This document shows positions 1 through 11,234 of a DNA stretch of 64,000 nt, in pieces (the first letter of the stretch is position 1; every line of letters begins with the position of its first letter). The translations under genes were made by a program, and so were the position numbers. The notes under the pieces were generated by a model. It searched no databases. It was not told the origin of the DNA and saw only the letters and a program-made list of their open reading frames with translations. The DNA is taken from positions 29,063,001-29,127,000 of the forward strand of contig CM043700.1 of assembly GCA_023935145.1 (NCBI GenBank). Reading direction: 5' to 3'. The DNA comes from Bretschneidera sinensis. Taxonomy: Eukaryota; Streptophyta; Magnoliopsida; Brassicales; Akaniaceae.

Positions 1-2990
1 TGTGCTTTCTGTTGATTAATTATAGAAAAATCAGAATTGTTGTATTCAGGTACTAAGTTCAATCACAAGTAAATTATGGTAGTTGATACTCTATTATGTG
101 TATTGGACTGTCTTTGGGTCATTTAAACTACTAAATTATCCTTACTTATGCCTTCTATGGGTAAGTTATATTCTTATTGCAAATTTGACTACGGTTTTGC
201 TTCTAAATAGATTCCTTGAACCTTTAGCAGCATCTACTTCGAACAACAAGAATAGTACACACACATCACATATATATGTTTACCATTTCTGTGATTACTT
301 GTTGTCAGGATCTAATTTATCATGCATGTGTTTTTATGTTGTTTCTCTCTGTTTGACTGAGCAAGTGAATATTTTGAATGTCTACTACATCAATGCAGTT
401 GAGTGGCTTCAAATTTATTCTAGCCTCATATGGTGGCTATTATGTACTGCTTTTCACTTTTCTCTTTTGATGTTTGGTGCAGATTCTTGAATTTTTGTCT
501 TATGTCATGCTGTAGTGCATTTCTGTTCTGAGTATATTCTTTGTATTTGTTATTAATAAGTAATTCTAGATATTTTGTTCTGTTCTTGCAATGAGTCTAC
601 TGGAGCATTATTTTCAAATTTGCACTTGTTATGCTTGTGCTATATTTCTTTTTTCATTTAAAAATGGATAAGTTTTTCTTCTCCCATGTAGCTCAATAGT
701 CCTTTGTTTATAACTTCTAAAATGAATGCATTTTGTGGTTGAGCATGAGGCTTGAGAAATTTTATCAACTGCAGCATCAGTATGCTAAAATAACGATAGA
801 TTCATATTATAAATGTCTTAGGATCCATTTAATGTTATGGATGATGGCTTTTGGGTTTCCATCATTCATTTATGAAGTTTTTAAAGTTCTATTGAGGGAA
901 ATGGTCTTCAGAATTAACTCGGGACTACATATTGAATTCTTTGTTTGTAATCTTCTTCTTGGTTTGAGCTGATTTGATCTAATTTGATTTGTAAACCAAC
1001 GTGCCTTATTATTGTGATTTAGAAAGAATGATCTTGATTGGTCTATGTTCATATCTGGGAGTTTCGTTTGGTTGGGGTGTGTCTTTGTCTCCGTTGGTTG
1101 TTGTTTCAGGTTGCTGCTATTTTGAGTTTTGATTGATACTTTTATCTCTTATCCTATGGTTTGGCATGGTTATTTTAAGAATAGGTTGTGGTTCGTGTTT
1201 TTCCGTTATTATTTGTGGTTTTGGAGCCTAGCAGTGCTACTGGGATTGTGGAATTATGTTTCTGTTGAGATTTGTTGTGGGGCAATTAGTGCCTTGTAAT
1301 GTTTCTTGTTGAACGTTAATAAAATCATCTTTTGCGGTTAAAATTAGAGCTGGATAAGAATTAAGTCTTTTTCATTATGAGGCATGATTCTTTATTGCAT
1401 TTTTATATATGGGTTGTCAATTCAGAAAAATGTAGTGTATGAGGCATCATTTTTTAGAGGGACTTTATTATTATTATTTTTTTCAAAAAGAAAGAAAAAA
1501 AGTGAGCTTCTCCCCTCAATTTGATTTCTTTTATTTTTTAATGAATCATTGAATCTATTAGATTAGGCTGATCACCATTATATTTGATTATTGAAGGTAT
1601 TTGTTGAAGGTGGTCGAGATCAGCAAATCCGTTTATTTTGTAAACTTAAGCTGATAAGAATTAGGTCCTCTTTTTTTCTGAGCATATGGCTATTATTAAA
1701 TATCATTGAGTTAATGATTCTTTAATTTGCTCTTCTGAGATAGACCTAACAGTGAAAATAAACTATAATTTTAACCAATTTATGTTGGATGTCCTATATT
1801 TGAATGAAACTTGTTGTACTTATTGGTTGAATATTGTTTTTCTAGAAGTTTATTGTCGATTTGCAATTTGGCTCTTGACTCTTGCCTCTTGGAGGATCTC
1901 TTCTAATTAGCAGCTGGATGATGTGATTCTTTTTAACTGTTTGCTAATTTGTTATATTCACTGCTTATATATGTAATGTGCTTGCTACTTTGTTTAAAAA
2001 GTGGTATTTGTATGACTGGTGGAACTGTATATTGTTGGAAAGGAATTCCTGTTAAGATCCCTATAGCAGATTTCCCAGAAATTGCTTGTGTGGTTTCCGC
2101 AATGCACGCGCTTGGTAAGTGTTTTTTATGTGTCTACTGCACAAAGCTGTGGTGTTTTGAGAAAGCTCCTAATAGGGTGCTTTGTTAATGCCTTAATGGT
2201 ATGCATCAATTACTTGACATGGTTATAAAACTCAATTTAAGGTACGATTTTGATAACACGAGAGGCAGTAATGTGAAAGGTTGTTGTGTGCCATGGTTAT
2301 TTGCCATTTGAATTGAGAAAAGTAAACTGAAGCATGATGGTAAAATGAAGCTTAATTAGCATTAAGATAGTATATCTTAGTTGCAGTTATATAATGCAAG
2401 TTTAGGCCAGTCTATGTGTTATATACTAGGGGTGAGCATGGAACCTGGTTGACCTGTGGATCCGACCCAAACTGATACAATGGGTTGGGTTGAATTTTTT
2501 TTGAACTTGATGGGTTGGGTTGGGTTATGGGTTCAAAGTTTTCAAACCGACCCAAACCGATAACCTGGTCAAATATACCCTTTGGTCGTTAAAAACAAGA
2601 TAAAAACAAGCATTAACAGATACCCTTTCCAACATACAACACACCAAAATTCTCGGTACTTGCATGGTACCCGTTGGTGGGTAAAAACAAGCATTAACAG
2701 ATACCCTTTTGAAAACCATTATAGTTAGAAGACCATGGTTTTGAAACATTTCCCTTTTCCATCCCTTTGTATTTCTGGTTGACTACTGATTGAATGAAAG
2801 CAGTTAAAATTGGTTGTGAATTAGCTACATTGTTTGGATTGTATATTTGTTTTTCTTACAGGAGGTTTTATGGAAAAATAGGGGAAATTCTGCCCGTTTT
2901 TCTATAAAATATGATAAGCACCTTTTGTTTTATGTATATTTCGCTGTAATTAGCTATTGAATATTCGGAGGAGTTTAATCTTTATTGTTT
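1..2990. other. AT-rich stretch, intron-like, no gene recognised
   Basis: I see no convincing gene. The stretch has T-rich, intron-like sequence with scattered splice-like signals, for example a T-rich tract ending in CAG near 1110 and a GTAAGT donor near 2114. One short coding-looking piece ending at that donor (about 2010-2113) reads GIPVKIPIADFPEIACVVSA in one frame, but I do not recognise it. Its position before the transposase-like exon at 3001 suggests introns and small exons of the CACTA element or of a gene it carries. That is inference only. The open frames at 83-490 and 733-972 are T-rich and look spurious. Confidence 0.4.
2431..2760. repeat. Small repeat element with GGGTTGGGTT inverted motifs
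   Basis: The stretch starts at CTAGGGGTGAGCAT, which resembles the terminal sequence of many plant hAT-type MITEs. It then has clusters of GGGTTGGGTT on one side and GACCCAAACCGATAACC on the other, which can pair. A 29 bp direct repeat (AAAAACAAGCATTAACAGAT plus the following CCCTTT) occurs near 2590 and 2685. I could not find the matching right terminus or a target duplication, so the right edge is approximate and the family is a guess. Confidence 0.35.
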
Positions 2991-3000
2991 CCTAATTGTA

Positions 3001-3374
3001 GGTGACAGCTGAAGCTCGTGTTGCTGAACTTGTTGTAGCTTCAGGATCCTCTGATGCTAGCAATAATTTAGCAATACAAATCGAAGTCTTCACCGAGCTT
3101 ATGGGTGAAGAGAGTTCCGGTCGTGTCCGAGGTCAGAGTTTTGGAGTTACACCCTCTGTTGTGTTTGGACTTTCAGTTCAAATTGTAGGTGACAGCTGAA
3201 GCTCATGTTGCTGAACTTGTTGCAGCTTCAGGATCCTCTGATGCTAGCAATAATTTAGCAATACAAAATGAAGTCTTCACAGAGCTTATAGGTGAAGAGA
3301 GTTCCGGTCGTGTCCGAGGTCAGGGTTTTGGAGTTACACCCTCTGCTGTGTTTGGACTTTCAGCCCAAATGAAG
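3001..3374 (+). repeat. 187 bp tandem duplication of an exon with its splice acceptor
   Basis: The block starting GGTGACAGCTGAAGCTC at 3001 is repeated from 3188, a period of 187 bp. Both copies are preceded by AATTGTA, so each carries its own possible acceptor (ATTGTAG). The copies differ at scattered positions. Because 187 is not a multiple of 3, reading through copy 1 into copy 2 shifts frame and stops near 3199. Entering at the copy 2 acceptor leaves the frame open to 3560. Confidence 0.85.
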
Positions 3375-3560
3375 AATGAAATGGGATACCATAGGGCTTA
3401 TGCTAAAGAGATAAATAGTCTGAGAGCACAAATGGAAGAAACCAATCAACAGCATGCACATCAGATTGAACAGTATGCGCATCAGATTGAACAGCAGTCG
3501 CATCAGATTCAAGAAATTACAGCTAAGCACGATGATCAAATGAACAGTATGCAATCCTAA
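3001..3560 (+). pseudogene. CACTA (En/Spm) transposase-like C-terminal exon
   Basis: The frame from 3189 to the TAA at 3558-3560 encodes a segment with GEESSGRVRGQGFGVTPS, typical of the C-terminal part of plant Ptta/En/Spm transposase-like proteins (the Transposase_24 type). A coiled-coil tail follows with repeated HQIEQ units (about residues 82-110 of this frame). It lies about 600 bp before a CACTA terminus on the same strand, which fits the last coding exon of such an element. The upstream part of the protein is not recognisable in the window, and the exon is tandemly duplicated with a frame-breaking period. I treat it as a remnant. In intact elements this type of protein acts in the nucleus, binding element DNA for transposition; activity here is unlikely. 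Confidence 0.6.
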
Positions 3561-3689
3561 ATGGATGAGCTGAAGTCTTTATTAAAACAATTGGTTAGTA
3601 GAGGACCTCAAAATTGATGTCAAGTGTGATGGTAACTATGATTGTTTTTTTTTTTTGTACATTAGATGACTTTTGTACTGAGTAAAAAT

Positions 3690-3885
3690 TTTTTTATGGA
3701 TGATGGTATATTTTATATATTGAAGAACATTTTGAAATTTTATGGTACATTTTACATATTGAAGAGCATTTTAAATTTTATGGTACATTCTATTTATTGA
3801 TTTTGAAATTTTATGGTACATTTTATATATTGAAGAGCATTTTAAATTTTATGGTACATTCTATTTATTGAAGGGTTCATTTTAT
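3690..3885 (+). repeat. Tandem repeat with TATGGTACATT core
   Basis: About five imperfect copies of TTTTATGGTACATTTTATAT plus a following TTGAAGAGCATTTTAAA occur in tandem, with a higher-order period of about 85 bp towards the right. The array sits between the transposase-like exon and the CACTA subterminal repeats, in the 3' untranslated part of the element. Confidence 0.75.
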
Positions 3886-4165
3886 TGTACAATATTAAAC
3901 CAAAATAATGTGAAAAAAATTAAAACAGTTATATATATCGACGCTTAGAAGCACCAGTATATTTTGGAAAAGGGCCACAATATACCGGCGCTTGTAAGTG
4001 CCGAAAAAATAGGCACATTGCGGCGCTTTCTCTAAGTGCCGGTATTTGCACTTCGACACCACACATACCAGCGCTTTCGAAAAGTACCGAAATTCATATT
4101 CTGGCACTTTAAAGTGCCGAAATATGCAAAAAAAAGCGTCGACGATAACCTTTTATATTGTAGTG

Positions 4166-4397
4166 TTTGTTTGGGGTTAGAGTTGGAATTATGAAGCAAC
4201 AAAATCAATTTTCTTGTAATGGCCAATTGTTTTGGGAATAATGATCGTGGAAAGTGAAGGATGAGGTTAGAGTTCAAGACTTACAGGTACATTTATCTAT
4301 GTATCCAATTCTTAAGCAAAAATAACATTACAATGTCGTCGATATGCTCCCCGAGATCTAGTAGATATGGTCATTGATTCATCAATTTCGGAGCAAG
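4166..4397. other. Unique spacer between CACTA end and LTR element
   Basis: No gene seen. This short spacer continues at 12527 on the far side of the Athila-like insertion. The sequence directly before the LTR is GCAAG (4393-4397), the left target duplication of that element. Confidence 0.6.
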
Positions 4398-5667
4398 TGT
4401 TGTGCAAAAATCTACCAAAATTAATAAGCAAATAATTGAACTGTTTTACTTGCAAGTGCACAAGGTCAACATAGTAGTATAGTGTGCAAGTGCGAGATCA
4501 TCTCCACAGAGATTAGTAAATTTTACTTTAAAATTAAATTGGTAATATAAAACGATAGAAATAAGAATTGAATTTGAATTGATAATGATAAAAACATAGG
4601 GACTTGATATCCACCACTAATCATGCTTCCACAATAAAACAATATGCCAATGCTTTAATCACGTTATGAATACCTAATGTTTGTCAACATAAGGGCATGG
4701 TGTATACTCCTTAAGCTATTGATTTCCCTAAGCAATGAGTTAGGCATGGTGCATACTCTAACTCTTTTCTTTCTTAAAGGATTTAGCATGGTGTATACTA
4801 AGTTGTTCCTTAAGAGAGCATAATATCTGTGGAAATCGACAAACACACGAGACCTAGGGCATGATATATACTTTCGGTTTCCCATGTTGATTAACCCAAG
4901 AACCCGGCGTGGATTTATTTTGTTACTATTGTTAAACCCAAGACTCGGTCATCCAAATTGATTTAACTAACTAGTCCATACCACATGCATATGTTGATAA
5001 GACAAACATATATGAGGAATTCAAGAAAACATGAATTAATCTAGTTAAGCATAATAATATAAATATCGCAAAGGCGCCAATACTGAATTATTGAGTCAAC
5101 ATAATCAGGGCTTCAATCAAGCCCTTACTAAGAGTTTAGTTACACATGAGTTTGATGTTAAACATATTCATAAAATAAAATAAAGGGAGAAGAATAAACC
5201 CAAAAGTACTATAGAGAAAAGTTGTCAATTCGTCTCCAAAATCTCTCTTCCCGGATCCCCCTACTTCTATGTTTACATGCCTATTTATAAGGTTTAGAAA
5301 CATGTGGAAACCCTAAACTCGTAAAACAAACCCCTACACTAATTTCCAAAATAGGTTCTGCCGTTTTAATGTTTCATTGATGCACGTGTGCGCTTGATCA
5401 CAGACTGGTGCGCTCGATCCTTGTCTTAGGTGCTTGAGCACTGTTGCACTCGATCGCAAGTCTATGTGCTCGATCGCACTATACAGCTTCCAGCTCTTCC
5501 ATAATTGCTTTCTAAGCCAAATAATTGCATAATGCTCTCTTTTCTCCAAAAACCTAGAAAAACATAGAAAACACGGAAAGGAAATAAAATAGCATGAAAT
5601 AACACAAACTAGAAACTTAACAAATGTAAATTAAGGGTCTTAAATATAAATATTTAAGCACTTATCA
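4398..5667 (-). repeat. 3' LTR of the Athila-like element
   Basis: On the minus strand it starts TGATAAGTGCTTAAATA at 5667 and ends TTTTTGCACAACA at 4398. It matches 11235-12521 throughout, including a TATA-like TTATAAATAG at about 5281-5291. A short GGGG-containing purine tract just outside the 5667 edge (minus strand TTTAGGGGTG) is a plausible polypurine tract. A cluster of CTCGATC palindromes lies in the promoter-upstream part. Confidence 0.9.
5387..5480 (-). repeat. Short palindrome cluster in 3' LTR (CTCGATC units)
   Basis: Five units similar to GTGCGCTCGATCACA start near 5387, 5408, 5429, 5444 and 5465, so most are spaced 21 bp apart. They include TTGCACTCGATCGCAA and TGTGCTCGATCGCAC. 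The cluster is on the promoter-upstream side of the LTR's TATA-like box. Confidence 0.8.
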
Positions 5668-6887
5668 CACCCCTAAACTTACATATTGCTAGTCCCTTAG
5701 CAATACAAGACTAAAAACTAAATGGAAAGCAAAGAACACAAAGATAAATCCATCATTCATGGTATCCAAAAATTTAAGTATCGCACAAAACCATTATATT
5801 CATTCATGAGCAAGCTTAAAATATATACCCATCTTCACAATGAATAGGATATTTAAAATCTAATTACTTACAAGAGGCTGGCTAAGGCATCACAAGTCTG
5901 AATCAGTGTAAAGTGAACTAATACATAAAAATGAAGCTTCCAAATAACTCCAATGTGTAATGTCTCCATGTCTCAAGATTCACCGACTATCCCATTAGAA
6001 TGAACAATAATGGCATAGTTTTATTATCTTCTTTCTTTTATTATGAGACTTTGCCATGTTTAGTTCCCCTAAGCTTTCAAATTGATCTATGTAGCGAGTG
6101 TTGAGTCAATGACTCCCAAACCAGATGGTTGTAGGGCATTAGGTGTAAAGACACCCCTAAGGACTTACTAACTCGAGTCAAAAAAGTTATGAAACTAAAC
6201 TTGCCTTAATGCTGCCAAGCAAAATTCCCACATTTTGACGTGAACACTCACTGCTTACTGAGGCAAGAGGTCCAATTATTCAGTAGAAAGTTTATCAATG
6301 ATCATTATGAGCAAAATTCCCATCTTTTGACGTGAACACTCACTGCTTACTGAGTCAAGAGGTCCAGTTACTCAGTGGAAAGTTTATTAATGATCATCAT
6401 GAGCATTTTTCTCTTTTTGTGCAAATTTTTTTTCTATTTTTCTATGCCAAAATGTTCATACAACAAGTCATCCGATTTCAGTTAAGCCATGGAAACATAC
6501 ACATTAAAATCACATGGCATACATCACACAATTATGTACTAATGTGCTCGTGTCAGATTAGATCAAACATGTGAATTCTCAAATGCCTAAAGTAAGTAAC
6601 TAAACTTTAAAACTCTATTATCAGATCATGTGTTCAAGATTTTAAGCTCACCAATAAAATCACATCACAATATTTGTTTAGATCAACCAAAAATTCAAGA
6701 CAACATGAACATGCATTTATATTCTCTTTTAAACAATATTAAATAATAAAAAAATTGGGACAAAGTGTGTGTAAATGTGTCTCCCATACCCCCAAACTTA
6801 AATTACAAACTTAAAGTGTGTGTAAAGTGCAGTTATATAATTCACAATATCGACATACCATGGAACTGTAACCTCTAATGCGAACAA
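5668..6887 (-). other. Element 3' non-coding region without integrase
   Basis: No coding domain is recognised on either strand apart from the 92 bp duplication. Athila elements often have a long region here that may carry an envelope-like frame; none is recognisable in this copy. Confidence 0.6.
6219..6402 (-). repeat. 92 bp tandem duplication in the element's 3' region
   Basis: GCAAAATTCCCA at 6219 recurs at 6311, with the intervening TTTTGACGTGAACACTCACT and following sequence repeated and only a few differences. It lies in the non-coding stretch between RNase H and the 3' LTR, where an integrase would be expected. Confidence 0.8.
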
Positions 6888-9135
6888 TTATTCATCAGAG
6901 AAATTCTCATTCAAAAGCAGCTCATTTTTGTCATCCTCATGAGGTAGCCTAGATAAGGGATCTGTAACTACATTTTCACTGCCCTTTTTGTCTCTAATCT
7001 CCAAGTCAAACTTTTGCAATAGGAGTACCCATCTGATCAACCTAGGCTTTGCATCTTTCTTAGCAAAAAAATATCTCAAAACAGCATGGTGAGTAAATAC
7101 AATAACCTTAGAGCCAATTAGGTATGATCTAAACTTCTCCAAAGCAAAAATGATAGCTAACAATTCTTTCTCAATAGTAGAATAATTTAGCTGAGCATCA
7201 TTTAAAGTTTTAGAAGCATAATAGATAGCATGAGGTACCTTATTGATTCTCTGGCCCAAGACAGCTCCCAAAGCAAAGTCACTGGCATCACACATCAGCT
7301 CAAATGGAAGACTCCAATCGGGTGCCATCATTATTGGTGCGGATGTGAGCAAGCTCTTCAAGGTGTTGAAAGCTTCCATTCATTCATCAGTCCATTCAAA
7401 CTTGGTATCTTTAGCAATCAGTGCACAGAGGGGTCTAGAAGTTTTAGAAAAGTCCTTGATAAATCGTCTGTAGAATCCAGCATGTCACTCTTTACTGTTA
7501 GAGGAGGAAGTAGTTTTGAAATAATGTCAATCTTGGCTTTGTCCACCTCAATACCCTTGTTGGAAATGGAATGACCAACACAATGCCTTGTTGAACCATA
7601 AAGTGACATTTTTTCCAATTTAACACTAAGTTGCATTCTTCACATCTCTTTAGGACACTTTTCAGATGATTGAGGCATTCATCAAAATTAGAACCAAAAA
7701 CACCAAAATCATCCATAAATACCTCAATGAATTTTTCTACCATGTCGAAAAAAAATGCTCATCATACATCTTTGAAAGGTGGCTAGTGCATTGCATAAAC
7801 CGAATGGTATCCTTCTGTAAGCAAATGTGCCAAAAGGACATGTGAAAGTGGTCTTGTCTTGGTCTTCTGGTGCTATTACAATCTGGTTGTAACCATTATA
7901 CCTATCTAAGAAGCAATAGTAACTATGGCTAGCTAATCTTTCTAACATCAGATCAATGAAGAGCAAGGGAATATGATCTTTTCTGGTCACCTTGTTCAGC
8001 CTTTTGTAGTCAATGCATACCCTCCAACCAGTGGTTATTCTTGTAGGTATTAGTTCCTCATTTTCTTTTTTCACCACTGTGATCCCACTCTTCTTCGGAA
8101 CAACTTGGACTGGACTTACCCATTTATTATCTGAGATGGGGTAGATAATGCCAACATCCAACAGTTTCAATACCTTTGCCTTGACTACCTCATTCATGTG
8201 TGGATTGAGTCTTCTTTGAGCATCCTGAGTGGGTTTTGCTTCGTCCTCAGGGTAGATATGATGCATGCACTTGGCTGGACTTATCCCCTTTATGTCAACA
8301 ATGGTCCATCCGATAGCAGTTCTGTGCTCTCTAAGAACTCTCAACAATTTCTCTTCTTCCCTAACAGTTAGATTGGCAACAACTATCACAGATAATGTCT
8401 TATTCTCTCCCAGATAAACATAGGTTAAATGCTCTGGCAACTGCTTCAATTCTAAGTGTGGTGCTTGGACAATGGAAGGGAGAAGAGTAGTATTAGTAGG
8501 CATAAGAGGTTCAAATGAAGGGTTATACTTACTTGGATGTTTTGGAGAGTCCTCGAGGAGGCGCACAGCTTCAATGATGTCATCAGTAATATCTTCAGAT
8601 TCTAGCTCAATATCTAATCTTGTGAAACTATCGGTGAGGGCGGTCTCCAACGGATCAATGTGATAGACCTGAAAATCTTGCTCAACAACACTTTGCGTCA
8701 TACATACATTAAAAAATTCCATATCATCTTGGGGTAATTTTAATGCATCAAATATTTTGAATTTTATCTTCTCACCATTTACCTTCATACTTACAATACC
8801 CTTTTTCACACAAATTTTTGTATTAGCGGTTCTCATAAAGGGTCTTCCTAAGATGATGGGCAAAGGCAATGGCATAAGAGATTCTTCCATATCTAATACA
8901 ATAAAATCAGCAGGTAAAATAAATTCACCTACATTTACCAAGACATCCTCAAGAATACCTCTTGGTCTTTTGATGCTTCTGTCTACCAATTACAAGGTGA
9001 TGGAAGTTGGTTGAAGCTCCCCCCAAACTCAGTGTTTCAAATACAGTGTATGGCAGCAAATTGACACCCACTCCTAAATCTATTAGTGTAAGCTCAAAAC
9101 CCTAGTCACTATCCTACAAGGAATGGTAAAACCAC
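6888..9135 (-). pseudogene. pol (protease, reverse transcriptase, RNase H), broken; integrase absent
   Basis: Domains in order on the minus strand are as follows. Aspartic protease near 9135-8800 has the active-site area LIDLGVGVNLLPY and the C-terminal flap-side motif ILGRPF; frame changes occur before it. Reverse transcriptase runs about 8100-7500 with GWRVCIDYKRLNK, FCPFGTFAY-like and PFGLCNA motifs. The catalytic box reads FMDDF (about 7712-7726), after a frame break at about 7730. RNase H is at 7379-6888 with [13 protein letters not shown] and a conserved [12 protein letters not shown] stop follows RNase H and no HHCC or DDE integrase sequence is found before the LTR. The largest open piece is 7724-8989 (421 codons). 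Family activity would be reverse transcription in the particle; this copy is inactive. Confidence 0.85.
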
Positions 9136-9439
9136 CTGGATCTTTTAGTTTTAGTGGTAGTTTTCTTAATAACACCGCACTTACCTCTTCAGTTAAAGTC
9201 ACTGTTTCATGCTCCTAAAATTTCGTCTTATGAGTGCAATAATAATTTCAAAAATTTAGCATAAGCAGGAATTTGTTGAATTGCATCTAATAAATGAATG
9301 TTTATCTCTGCCTTTCGCAAAGTTTCAAAAATATCAAACAATTTATTTTCCTTCTTTGGCTTTACTAACCTTTGAGGGAAGGGTGGTCCATTCACCTTCT
9401 CCATTTCACTTACTTTTGATGCAGATGGTTTATCTGGGG

Positions 9440-10948
9440 ATGATTGTGTAGGCTCATCGGTTCTATGATCTTACCATTTCTGAGAGTTGTAACGGCCTTT
9501 AGTTGCTGGTATCCTCCTGGATTAGGTAGTGTTTGGGCTGGGAGTTCACTCTTCTTTCTTCTACTCAATTCCTTAGCCAATTATCCCACTTATACCTCCA
9601 GTCTTTGAATGGCTTGCTCATGCTTTACAGTGGTTTGCCTTTGCTCAGTTCGAAATTGTCTTTCATCTGCCATAAACTGATCTTGTGAAGTCATCAGTTA
9701 TTGCTGTTGAGTTTCTAATTCCCTTACAAGACTCTCTAGGTCACTCTTCTTTGATTCCAAATCTAATTGGGCTGCTGGTTAGGAGTTCCTTTGCTGCCCT
9801 TGAAGGTTCAGGGCATTCTAATTGTTATTCCATGAGAAGTTGGGGTGGTTTCACCATCCAGGATTGTAGGTATTTGCATATGGATTATTCTTGGGAGGAT
9901 AGTTATTCGGTTCCACGTAGTTTGCTTGCTCTGGATCTGCAGATGAATACAAAGGGAAAGTTTAAGTAGTGTGATCAAAATGAGAACATATATCACATAC
10001 CTGGAGTTGTGTAGCCTGTGGACTAGGTGAGATGTTTTGAGCAGTCATGGCTTTTACAATCATATCTAGCTTTCTTTCCACAATAGCCATCTGATTTGGA
10101 GATCCACCATTTAAGTTCATTTCATACATTCCCTTGCATTTAACTCATTGTCTACCTTTGGATGAGAATTGTTGGGTGTGCTCACTTAATGTCTCAAAAA
10201 GCTCCATAGCTTCTTCACTGCTTTTCTCTATCAGCACACCTCCACAACTTGAATCCACAATATCTTTATTTATGTCACTCAGACCTTCATAGAAAGCTTG
10301 TACCAGTTCATCTTGAGGTAGATTATGATATGGACACTTGAGAAGCAGCTCATTGAAGTGTCCCCATGCTTCAAAGAAAAGGTCTCCATCCTTTTGTTAG
10401 AAAGATTGAATCCCCTTCCTCATATGTTTTGTCTTTTGTGCTAGGAAAAAATTCTTTAGGAACCTACTAGATAGCTCTTCCCAAGTATGGATAGACACTG
10501 CAGGCAATGAATTGTACCACATCTTAGCATTATCTTTTAATGAAAAAAGGAAAAGAATTAACCTGATTCATTCTTGTTCTAGGCCCCGGATGTGCTGGAA
10601 CTTGCAGAGATAAAAGAATTCCCGAAGATGCAAGTATGGATCCTCAGCAGGTGTACCCCTGAAATGAGTCAAAGCACTGAGTATCTGCAGGGAGATGTAA
10701 TAATTGCATTATGCCTTAGGTTGATAAGCAATGCATAAGGGCTGGTTGAGGTTCCGTGGGATGAAGGATTGCTTCATGGGTCTACGCTCTGGTGGCGGTT
10801 GGTTGTCAAGCTGTTCCGCCATCGGTACTTCTCCCTCGAATTCTTCTTCTTCCTCCTCAACGTTGTCTCTAAGCCTTTGTTGAATGGTCCTCTCAATCTC
10901 TGTATCGAGTGGAAAGATGGTTGGATTCTTGGATCGAAGGCCTTGCAT
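9440..10948 (-). pseudogene. gag of the Athila-like element, multiple stops
   Basis: One minus-strand frame from the ATG at 10948 keeps gag features to about 9440 but is interrupted by at least seven in-frame stops. It starts with an acidic stretch (VEEEEEEFEGE, about residues 30-40). A retrotransposon gag core follows near 10400-10640, with the pattern LKDNAKMWYNSLP and a following WEELSSRFLKNFF. A CCHC-like knuckle near 9980-10010 reads CDICSHFDH, but the last cysteine is replaced by phenylalanine and a stop lies beside it. Gag would form the virus-like particle; this copy cannot make a full product. I list the frame as a remnant only. Confidence 0.8.
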
Positions 10949-10992
10949 GAATCAGCTGAGATTCTTTAGTGCAACAGTTTCAGTACTGCTAG

Positions 10993-11071
10993 ACGTGCGC
11001 TCAATCACTCCAAGAACAACGCTAGATCACAGTGTGCTCGATCGCGATGGACTTGTGCTCGATTGCAAGGC
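10993..11071 (-). repeat. CTCGATC palindrome cluster in the element leader
   Basis: Four variants of a GTGCGCTCGATCACA-like unit occur between the primer site and gag, for example GTGCGCTCAATCAC near 10995 and GTGTGCTCGATCGCGA near 11032. The same unit type is found in the LTRs of this family, so it is present twice in separate places of one element. Confidence 0.75.
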
Positions 11072-11207
11072 CAGGAATTACTCTACCGAAAACCTGAAGC
11101 AAAAAAAACAGAAAAACAAAAAGGCGAAAAAATTAGGTTTTTGATAAAAATAAACATAACAGAATAAGAAAACTAAACGAAAAATAATTCTAAACAGAAT
11201 TTTAATG

Positions 11208-11228
11208 CAATCCCCGTCAATGGCGCCA
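11208..11228 (-). other. Primer binding site, tRNA-Asp type
   Basis: On the minus strand, six bases after the 5' LTR, the sequence reads TGGCGCCATTGACGGGGA. The complement of the plant tRNA-Asp 3' end is TGGCGCCGTTGCCGGGGA, so there are two differences. This fixes the element's orientation and supports an Athila-type assignment. Confidence 0.85.
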
Positions 11229-11234
11229 AAAACT

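Larger units (their letters stand above)
3001..4165 (+). mobile_element. CACTA (En/Spm) transposon, 3' end
   Basis: The right end is at 4165. On the minus strand the terminus reads CACTACAATATAAAAGG followed by TTATCGTCGACGC, the typical start of a CACTA terminal inverted repeat. Inside it, 3940-4140 has dense subterminal repeats in both orientations built on CGGCGCTT and AAGTGCCG, the expected transposase-binding region. The left end is not in the window or is not recognisable, so the given start only marks the first element-specific sequence. The 3 bp target duplication cannot be checked without the other end. Confidence 0.75.

Noticed and set aside
83..490. 135-codon open frame at the left edge
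   Set aside because: T-rich and hydrophobic as expected for chance frames in T-rich intron-like DNA; no motif.
7230..7574. Plus-strand frames inside the Athila-like element
   Set aside because: Shadows of the minus-strand RNase H and reverse transcriptase coding sequence.
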